A stretch of DNA of 64,000 nucleotides from Bradyrhizobium yuanmingense (GTDB lineage Bacteria > Pseudomonadota > Alphaproteobacteria > Rhizobiales > Xanthobacteraceae), in NCBI RefSeq assembly GCF_029167105.1, contig NZ_JARFML010000039.1, forward strand, positions 1 through 64,000, given 5' to 3'. A model generated the notes under the pieces. It made no database searches and was not told the origin of the DNA. It was given only the letters and a program-made list of their open reading frames with translations. Below are positions 57,511 to 64,000 of the stretch, piece by piece. A program made the translations under genes and the position numbers. Position 1 is the stretch's first letter. Each line of letters begins with the position of its first letter.

Positions 57511-58359
57511 TCAGCGACCCTCGCGCACCGAACCTTCCTGGGTAACAGAGGCGACCAATGTGCCGTTAGGCTCGAAGATCAAGCCGCGCACGAGACCGCG
57601 TCCGCCTTGCGCGCTCGGCGACTCTTTGGCGTAAAGCAGCCAGTCGTCTGCTCGAAACGGGCGGTGAAACCACATTGCGTGGTCGAGGCTTGCAATTGCC
57701 ATACGCTGGTCGAACAATGGGCGCTCATAGCGCGCCGTCACCGCATCGAGCAGTGGGTAATCTGAGGCATAGGCCAACGCGCACATATGCTGCACTGGAT
57801 CATCGCGCAGCCTCGTCGCCGCCTTGATCCAAACATGAACGCGCCCGTCATCAATTTTTTGACCGACATAACGGCCGAGCTCGACCGGGCGCAACTCTAT
57901 CGCGTAATTACGGCGGATAAATTCCATCGTTTCACAATACATCGGCTGCTCAGGCACTTCCTTTGCCATCAGCGTTTCCGGCAGCGGCACGCAAGGCATC
58001 TTGTCGTGATGGTCAATGGCGCCCTCCTCCCCGGCATGGAACGAGACCACGATGAAGAAGATTGCGGTACCATGCTGGATTGCGCTGACGCGGCGCGTCG
58101 AATAGCTCTTTCCCTCACGCAGCCGTTCGACCTGGTAAATAATGGGCGCCTGCGGGTCACCGGGCCGGATGAAGCAGCTGTGCAGCGAATTCGGCAGCCG
58201 ACCCTCCACTGTGCGGCATGCCGCGGCCATCGCCTGCCCGATCACCTGGCCTCCAAACACCCGTTGCGCGTTGGTGTTCGGACTAGTGCCACGAAATAGG
58301 TTCAGTTCGATCGGTTCCACGTCCAAAATAGTGGGCAGGTTGATCAAGCTTTGGGACAT
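57511..58359 (-). CDS. tesB: Acyl-CoA thioesterase II (TesB), copy 3
   Basis: From the ATG at 58359 (MSQSLINLPTILDVEP) the protein has 282 residues. It is a full double-hotdog TesB: LFRGTSPNTNAQRVFGGQVIG, ACRTVEGRLPNSLHSCFI, LDHAMWFHRPFRADDW, SAQGGRGLVRG and ASVTQEGSVR. It is somewhat shorter in the middle than copy 2, because a segment around FIRRNYAIELRP lacks the DRD residues. It has probably the same role, maybe with another chain-length preference. Copies 2 and 3 are tandem; copy 1 is at 36 kb. Confidence 0.86.
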   Translation of the reverse strand: MSQSLINLPTILDVEPIELNLFRGTSPNTNAQRVFGGQVIGQAMAAACRTVEGRLPNSLHSCFIRPGDPQAPIIYQVERLREGKSYSTRRVSAIQHGTAIFFIVVSFHAGEEGAIDHHDKMPCVPLPETLMAKEVPEQPMYCETMEFIRRNYAIELRPVELGRYVGQKIDDGRVHVWIKAATRLRDDPVQHMCALAYASDYPLLDAVTARYERPLFDQRMAIASLDHAMWFHRPFRADDWLLYAKESPSAQGGRGLVRGLIFEPNGTLVASVTQEGSVREGR

Positions 58360-59440
58360 TGATGCGCTTTCGGTGTCTTCGGCGTCATCTCCTGCCAGGC
58401 CACGCAGCCATAAACAGGACGTTTCGGGATTTCGGCCCGTTCTTTGGAACGGCATGCTGCCAGCGCAAAGTAGCGGAACGGTTCGCGACAGTGCTGCTGT
58501 GTATTGATTTGGCTATTCGAGACCTTCTCATTCTACCCCCAGAACTGCCAACATTACCCGACGATTCAACGTCACGGCAGCAATCGGCATGCCAGAAATC
58601 ACGATGTATAGAGCAGACGCAGATGCATCTACTTCAGCCGCGCAACGAAATACTTCGCCCTTAGCGTCGCGCTCCGAACACATAGATTTAAACCTGACAG
58701 CTGAGCAGATAACGATCGCGAAGAACAAGCGTCGCCCCTCGGGCCGAACACTTTGGATGGAGGTCGTTCAAAATTGTCGCACAAGTGATGCTCCGTACCA
58801 GGCGGTTCGCTGGATTCTCGCAATTCTTGGATAAGCCCACAGCGGCTTCTGATCTCAAGCGTGACTTCTGGCCCTGCGCCTTCTTAGAGTTTGATCGTTG
58901 CAACGAATCGCCTCTCTGCTCTTCGGCTAGGTGAGCTACTGCCCATGGGCGGTTATGAGGAGCAGTATGGTCTGCTCATCCTCAGCGCTAAGCGTGCGCG
59001 CCAGTGCTGGTGCTAGCCGACGGCGTTCTCATTTCGCAACGGCTACGCAGCGCAGTCAGTGAGGACAAAGTTGCCACTACTCGCTAGGTGCACGCTTCAT
59101 ACTCAACGCCGGTACGGCTCTTCTCTTGGCGGCGCTCACTCCGCTAGCCCTGCTCTCAAGCAGGACATTAGCAGCACGCGTCTTGCAAGATATGGCTAGT
59201 AGATAGGCTTTCACATCTCAGTTCAGCGGCCTAGCGAGCGTCCCAAGCGCGGCCGGACTCGTTCAGGGAGACCATGGATTTTGCGCTTTCTGCACCTTTG
59301 CGGGCATCGTTTATTTGGCGCGAGCCAACGGCTGGCTACCTAAGCAGCGCCTTGCCCTTGCAGCAAAAATCGCGTCGCACTGGTCTCTAAAACCTGCACC
59401 GGTGCCGCGCCAATTCGGTTGTATCTTCAACTAGACCAGG
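58360..59440. other. Long intergenic region, no gene seen
   Basis: These 1.08 kb between TesB copy 3 and MaoC copy 2 hold no credible gene on either strand. They could be relics. No RNA gene or repeat was recognised. Confidence 0.4.
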
Positions 59441-60301
59441 TCAGCCCAGCAATGTCTGCCCATTCTTGACGACCTTAACTTGGCGCTCCCGAACATGAGC
59501 CTCGAACGAAATCGAATTGCCGTCCTGCCACAGATTAACAGTAATGATCTCACCCGGAAACACCGGGGCAGAAAAGCGGACGCGATGACGTTGGAAGGCA
59601 GAGGGATCGTAGTCGGCATAGGTCTGCAACACGGCTCTGCAGGTCAGTCCATAGGTGCACATGCCGTGGAGAACGGGCTTGGGAAAACCCGCTCGGCGCG
59701 CAAATTCCGGATCGCTGTGTAATGGATTTCGATCACCTGACAAGCGGTAGATCAGCGCTTGGTCAGGCTGGGTTGGGATATCGATTGATCGGTCCGGCGC
59801 TCTGCGGGGTATTTGATGCGGCTCAGGCATTCCCTCTGATGGTCCGCCAAAGCCACCGTCGCCCCTCGCAAACGTCGAAGAAACGATCGTGACCATCTTT
59901 TCCGACGCGCCGTCTCTAACGACCACTTCGTTCTGAATGATCGCGCCTTTCTCCCTTCCCTTGTCGTGCACGCCGCGCACGCGCGCATCCGCAGTAACGC
60001 TGGCTGCGGCGGGGATCGGTTTGTGAAACGTGATGTCGCGTTCGCCGTCAAGGACCATGACGCGGTTGAGGTCGATGAACCCGGGTCGGGCCCCCCAGAC
60101 GCAGACGGAAGCAAAAGTCGGAATAACCTTTAGCGGCTTGGGAGTTGCAAATGCCTCGTTGACGAACTGCAGCTCCTTTTCGTTCAAAGGATCGGAGCCC
60201 ATGCCAATCCCAAGCGCGTAAAGCATCACCTCCCGATCGCTCCACGAATAGGGTGCGGCTTCGGTCTTCAGGTCGAGTATGGCAGGATAGTCGATCGGCA
60301 T
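59441..60301 (-). CDS. MaoC-family (R)-hydratase, copy 2
   Basis: This 286-residue hydratase-2 type protein starts at 60301 (MPIDYPAIL) behind AAGGAGGAG. The N-terminal hotdog shows YALGIGMGSDPL and IPTFASVCVWG. The C-terminal hotdog has the hydratase motif YRLSGDRNPLHSDPEFARRAGF with catalytic Asp and His, then LHGMCTYGLTCRAVLQ. It hydrates trans-2-enoyl-CoA to (R)-3-hydroxyacyl-CoA. It is the better-preserved paralogue of the gene at 37.8 kb, whose motif is shifted. It belongs to a leftward module with TesB copies 3 and 2. Confidence 0.9.
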   Translation of the reverse strand: MPIDYPAILDLKTEAAPYSWSDREVMLYALGIGMGSDPLNEKELQFVNEAFATPKPLKVIPTFASVCVWGARPGFIDLNRVMVLDGERDITFHKPIPAAASVTADARVRGVHDKGREKGAIIQNEVVVRDGASEKMVTIVSSTFARGDGGFGGPSEGMPEPHQIPRRAPDRSIDIPTQPDQALIYRLSGDRNPLHSDPEFARRAGFPKPVLHGMCTYGLTCRAVLQTYADYDPSAFQRHRVRFSAPVFPGEIITVNLWQDGNSISFEAHVRERQVKVVKNGQTLLG

Positions 60302-61207
60302 CGAGCAGCTCCTCCTTCTCGCTACCTTGGCGAGCCCGCTGCTGGAGAGGCAGTGGAGGTCCACTGCTCCATCAAAGTCGTGCTCGCCCAGTGCGGCCTC
60401 CTGGCCCACGCTCGTATTGATGGAAGCAACCAGCGCTTCCATGCGCGGCACCATGTTGCTCTCCGAAACTATCGCGAAGGCTACTATATACCTGCGTTTT
60501 GTTCAGGACCGGCAACACACATGTCAGACAGAACGATCATCGCTCGTCTTCCCTGCAAGGGTGCCAGAACCTCACTAGCAACGGCCATGCCACAACCGTC
60601 AACGGGTTAAGTGTCTGATTACGCATGTCCCTCGCCCATCTAAACCTGACAGGGCTTGTGCCTGTCAGAAATTGGACAGCGCTTAGCGCCGCCGGGCCAC
60701 AGCTTAAAGCCTCGCCGAACCACTACACACTCCATACCATACCGCTCCCTCGGCGCATTTCTCCAATCCCAGGCACCAAATTGAGCTTAGCTGCCGACAT
60801 TCAAAGCTTGCTGATGTGGCCTAATACGGCGTTTGATACCGACATTTCCCTCCTCGGCAGCACCAAGCCGGCGACTGCTCGAATTCCACTGTCCCTCGAT
60901 CGCACCATGATCCGTGAAAGCTGTAAAAGGCGTTCTTCCTATTTGTCGTTTAGATTAGCGATTAGCATGTGCGTGCATGCTGGATTTTTTTTGGTCAAAT
61001 CGACATTGCGATCGCGGCCGGGATTCCATCATCCAGATTGAGGCAAACCGAAGCGACCTTAGACGCGGCAAGCGCCCGCGAATGACGAGCGCGAATAATG
61101 GCAGACGCGGGAAGTTCCGCCCACTCTGCGGAAATCAGCTGAGCCGACAAACTTGTCTTCCAGCCACCCGAGGCACATGGACCGGACGGGTACGGAACCA
61201 ATGATGC
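60302..61207. other. Intergenic, no gene seen
   Basis: About 900 bases with only short frames. The part next to 60301 holds the MaoC promoter. Nothing else is recognised. Confidence 0.4.
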
Positions 61208-63091
61208 TCACAAATGCTTCGACCAAGTTCGTTCGCTCCGTACGCGCTTATGATCTCGAGCCAGATCGGGTCGTGCCAACTCCGTTAGCGACTTGTTGGA
61301 CGGCTCGTCGAACCGGTCGTCCGTGGCCTGCCCTTCGAACAGCCATCGATAGATACCGCCAGCCCGAGTCAGCGAGTCGTGGTTGCCCTGCTCTACGATC
61401 TCACCGCGATCGAACACCAGAATGCGCTCGAAGTTGCGTACCGTCGATAGCCGATGCGCAATCACGATCGAAGTGCGTCCCTTCATCAACCGCTCCATCG
61501 CCTGTTGGATCAGCCCCTCCGATTCCGAATCGAGGCTCGAGGTCGCCTCGTCCAGTATCAACACCGGCGCGTCCGCTAGGAACGCCCGCGCGAGCGCGAC
61601 CCGTTGCCGCTCACCGCCCGACAGCTTTACACCGCGCTCTCCGACCAGCGTGCCATACCCTTGCGGCAGCCGCAGGATGAAGTCATGCGCATTGGCGAGC
61701 CGCGCCGCCTGCTCGATCGCGGCCATGTCGGCCTCGGGCCGGCCGTAGGCGATGTTCTCAGCCAGCGTGCGGTGAAACAGGATCGGCTCCTGCTGCACAA
61801 CCGCTATCTGGCTGCGCAGCGATTGCTGTGTCGCTTTGGCAATATCTTGGCCGTCGATCAGGATCCTGCCGCCGGAGAGGTCATAGAGCCGCTGCACCAA
61901 CTTGATAAACGTAGTCTTGCCCGAACCGGAACGGCCGACAAGTCCAACGCGTTCGCCGGCGCGGATGTCGATCGACAGGCCATCGTACAAGGGCGCGCGG
62001 TGACCCCCATAGTGAAACGTCACATTCTCGAATGTAATCCTCCCACCTCGAATATCGATCGGTTTAGCACCGGGTGCATCGATGATGCCCATCTGCTCTC
62101 GACTAATAGTAACAAGTTCCGTCATGTCGTTCACAGAACGCTGCAGATTGTTGATGTGCATGCCAACCTCACGCAAATAGGCGTGGATGACATAATAACT
62201 CGTCAGCATATAGGTTGCGTCGCCCGCCGAGGCCCGCCCGGCTATCCACAGCAGGATAGCGCCGCCGATTACCAAACAGCGGAAGCACAACAGCATCACG
62301 TGCTGCACCATAAAAGAGCCGTTCCCACGCTGCCACGTGCGCGACAGCCGCACCTGCCATTCCTTGATGACACCATTGAAACGGGCATCCTCGCGCATCT
62401 CTGCGCCGAATGATTTCACCACAGCGTTGCAGGTGAGCGCGTCCGCCAGTGTGCCGCCTACCTTGGTATCCCAGGCATTGGATTCTTGTGCCGATGGCGC
62501 GACATAGCCGATCGTCATCACCATCGTGATCGCGACATAGACGACCGCGCCGAGTGCGATCACGCCGCCGAGCCCTGGCCAGTGCAGACTTAACAGGATC
62601 ATTGAGCCCACGAGCACCGCGAGCGACGGCCATAATGCCATCAGAATGGTGGCATTGAGCAGGTCGAGCGCAGACATGCCACGCGTGATCTTGCGAACGG
62701 TCGAGCCGGCAAAGGTATCGGCGTGCCAATCAGTCGAGAAGCGCTGCACCCGCATGAAGGCTTCGCATGTTGCATCAGCGATCGTCTTCAGCGTGAACGG
62801 CACAATCGCCTTCAGGCCAACAAACCGTAGGATCAGCGAGATGAGACCCAGCGCGACGATGCTGCCGAATGCAACCAGCGCCGCATGCCGCGCGACCAGA
62901 TCGTTCGGACCCGACGTTAATGCATCGACGAGATGGCCCGAGTAAACCGGCATGAACAGGTCGGCGATCGGTGCGCCTAAGAAACCGACGAGAACGAACG
63001 TGAGGCGGACAGGCTGCTTCAACCAGTGCTGGAAGACGAACGGCATGACCTCGCGGAGCGCGGCGGGTCGTTGGTCATCGTGAACATTCAT
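61208..63091 (-). CDS. ABC exporter, fused permease and ATPase
   Basis: From the ATG at 63091 (MNVHDDQRP) the protein has 627 residues. The N-terminal half has about six membrane helices (for example LTFVLVGFLGAPIADLF, LAVLVGSMILLSL, GGVIALGAVVYVAITMV). The ATPase half has Walker A GLVGRSGSGKTTF near 383-395, the Q-loop VVQQEPILF, the signature VKLSGGERQRVALARA near 484-499, Walker B VLILDEATSSLDSES and the H-loop VIAHRLSTV near 535. This is the type IV exporter layout of lipid or drug exporters. Two such half-transporters form the working dimer. The substrate is unknown. Confidence 0.92.
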   Translation of the reverse strand: MNVHDDQRPAALREVMPFVFQHWLKQPVRLTFVLVGFLGAPIADLFMPVYSGHLVDALTSGPNDLVARHAALVAFGSIVALGLISLILRFVGLKAIVPFTLKTIADATCEAFMRVQRFSTDWHADTFAGSTVRKITRGMSALDLLNATILMALWPSLAVLVGSMILLSLHWPGLGGVIALGAVVYVAITMVMTIGYVAPSAQESNAWDTKVGGTLADALTCNAVVKSFGAEMREDARFNGVIKEWQVRLSRTWQRGNGSFMVQHVMLLCFRCLVIGGAILLWIAGRASAGDATYMLTSYYVIHAYLREVGMHINNLQRSVNDMTELVTISREQMGIIDAPGAKPIDIRGGRITFENVTFHYGGHRAPLYDGLSIDIRAGERVGLVGRSGSGKTTFIKLVQRLYDLSGGRILIDGQDIAKATQQSLRSQIAVVQQEPILFHRTLAENIAYGRPEADMAAIEQAARLANAHDFILRLPQGYGTLVGERGVKLSGGERQRVALARAFLADAPVLILDEATSSLDSESEGLIQQAMERLMKGRTSIVIAHRLSTVRNFERILVFDRGEIVEQGNHDSLTRAGGIYRWLFEGQATDDRFDEPSNKSLTELARPDLARDHKRVRSERTWSKHL

Positions 63092-63170
63092 GGCGCGATC
63101 CGGCCGCACTGACAGAGCGAGCCGACTCCATCTGAATTGGCGCACGAAGGTGCAAGACACGACAGGGGAG

Positions 63171-63692
63171 TCATTGAAAACAACCCGTTGTTGGATGCTT
63201 TGGAGGAACTGGACGACGGCCTCTATGAACGCCGGCGCTCAACGGCACTGCCCAAACTCCTGCGAGAACAGCGGGCGTAGGCGCACGATCATCGAACAAG
63301 ACATGATCAGGTAGACCCTCGCCGATTTGAGGAACGAGGCGCTGCTTACACATCGATCCCGCGCAACCTTCAAGACGGTAAGCGCGTGAGCGCGCACACC
63401 TCAATGCTCGTCGGTAGGTCATATCGCGCCGGCGACGGCCTCGTTTGTCGCAGATCTTGCCATCCTGCAAGAGCCCAGAGGTATCGCTGACGTTGCGATC
63501 GATTGACGGACGGTAGTCACTGAGGGACTTACGGCCGTACTGGCCGCCGACGAGCACGCAATCCAATCCTTCGGTCGAGCTCCACAATCCCGGCATGGTG
63601 TTTCCTGCAGGATCGAGATCCGCTGGATTGGCGGCACCACTTCCAACGAGCGCAATCGTTGTGGCAAGCCAAAGACGAACTCCTGATCGCAT
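63171..63692 (-). CDS. Small secreted hypothetical protein
   Basis: From the ATG at 63692 (MRSGVRLWLATTIALVG) a short leader ending near GSGAANPA predicts export. The rest is not recognised and turns Arg-rich and Pro-rich after GKICDKRGRRRRD, so a frameshift near 63430 is possible and the real protein may be only about 90 residues. Three cysteines lie in the basic part. It is upstream of the ABC exporter on the same strand but probably separate. Low confidence. Confidence 0.3.
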   Translation of the reverse strand: MRSGVRLWLATTIALVGSGAANPADLDPAGNTMPGLWSSTEGLDCVLVGGQYGRKSLSDYRPSIDRNVSDTSGLLQDGKICDKRGRRRRDMTYRRALRCARSRAYRLEGCAGSMCKQRLVPQIGEGLPDHVLFDDRAPTPAVLAGVWAVPLSAGVHRGRRPVPPKHPTTGCFQ

Positions 63693-64000
63693 CCTCACCT
63701 TCACTAGGTGCACATTACCGGCTTGCACGCACCTCCATCGGTGAAACAGGTGCGACATTGCTGCTTTAAGCTTATAGCGTCGAGCCACACGCAGCCGACG
63801 CGCTTAAATGGTCTGATCCTGTTACGCCGTTTCCGACGCCATTTCTGGCGAGCGTTCGATTTGAGGTCCCGCAAGGATTTGTCTTGCCTTTGTTGTTGCG
63901 TGCACAATGTCGCGCACGCAAACGTTTGCGTCACGTCGAGACAAGCCGCGCGTTCCTTTCAGATGGGACGCCCTGTGCACGCGCCAGATAATTCCAACAG
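63693..64000. other. Window end, no gene assigned
   Basis: These 308 bases hold only short minus-strand frames and no recognised motif. A gene may start just outside the window. Confidence 0.4.

Overview
The window looks like an accessory region of a Bradyrhizobium-type alphaproteobacterium (order Rhizobiales/Hyphomicrobiales). The main clues are a Bradyrhizobium-style outer-membrane porin (leader ending AQA, mature start ADLPVKA), a pimeloyl-CoA dehydrogenase-like large/small subunit pair, IS66 and IS110 relics and a recombinase-in-trio (RIT) element. The assignment is by family resemblance only.

Layout. (1) 0-12.6 kb is a decayed defence/mobile zone. It holds several frame-shifted genes, a secreted thermonuclease, an intact SF2 helicase with a nuclease-like C-terminus, a 5'-truncated RecD-like helicase, an intact Xre/MbcA-type antitoxin plus RES toxin pair, a broken gene of unknown function, and a shattered second helicase of the same type. 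(2) 12.7-36 kb is a catabolic island with its own regulators (LysR, GntR/FCD, MarR). It encodes methylmalonate-semialdehyde dehydrogenase, a quinone-oxidoreductase-like MDR enzyme, a ThDP enzyme facing an SDR across a perfect palindrome, a second SDR, a CmcJ/NvfI-family enzyme, two creatinase/DoeA-like M24 proteins, an M20 amidohydrolase, a porin, a degenerate alpha/beta hydrolase, an Asp/Glu-racemase-family protein and a class II aldolase. (3) 36.3-38.7 kb carries a decaying copy of a tesB-maoC acyl-CoA module, followed by an atypical lysine-2,3-aminomutase-like radical SAM protein. (4) 40-48.2 kb is a mobile-element graveyard: an IS66 relic, a RIT element with three tyrosine recombinases between about 112-bp inverted repeats, a scrambled second IS66 cluster and an IS110 fragment. 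The RIT element is flanked on both sides by different IS66 elements cut at the same tnpB codon. (5) 48.3-63.1 kb is an acyl-CoA/carboxylate segment: two acyl-CoA dehydrogenases, an enolase-superfamily enzyme, an ACAD10-type phosphotransferase, two more TesB thioesterases, an intact MaoC hydratase and an ABC exporter.

How the parts fit. The intact metabolic genes suggest uptake through the porin, hydrolysis of amide or amidine-like substrates (M20/M24), carbon-carbon bond chemistry (ThDP enzyme, aldolase, racemase-like protein), and funnelling of acyl-CoA products through dehydrogenation, hydration and thioesterase steps. This is inference from family membership; no substrate can be read from the sequence. 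Frameshifts are concentrated in the defence zone, the mobile elements and the tesB/maoC copy at 36-38 kb, while long metabolic genes are clean. That favours real decay over uniformly poor sequence, although some single-base shifts could be sequencing errors.
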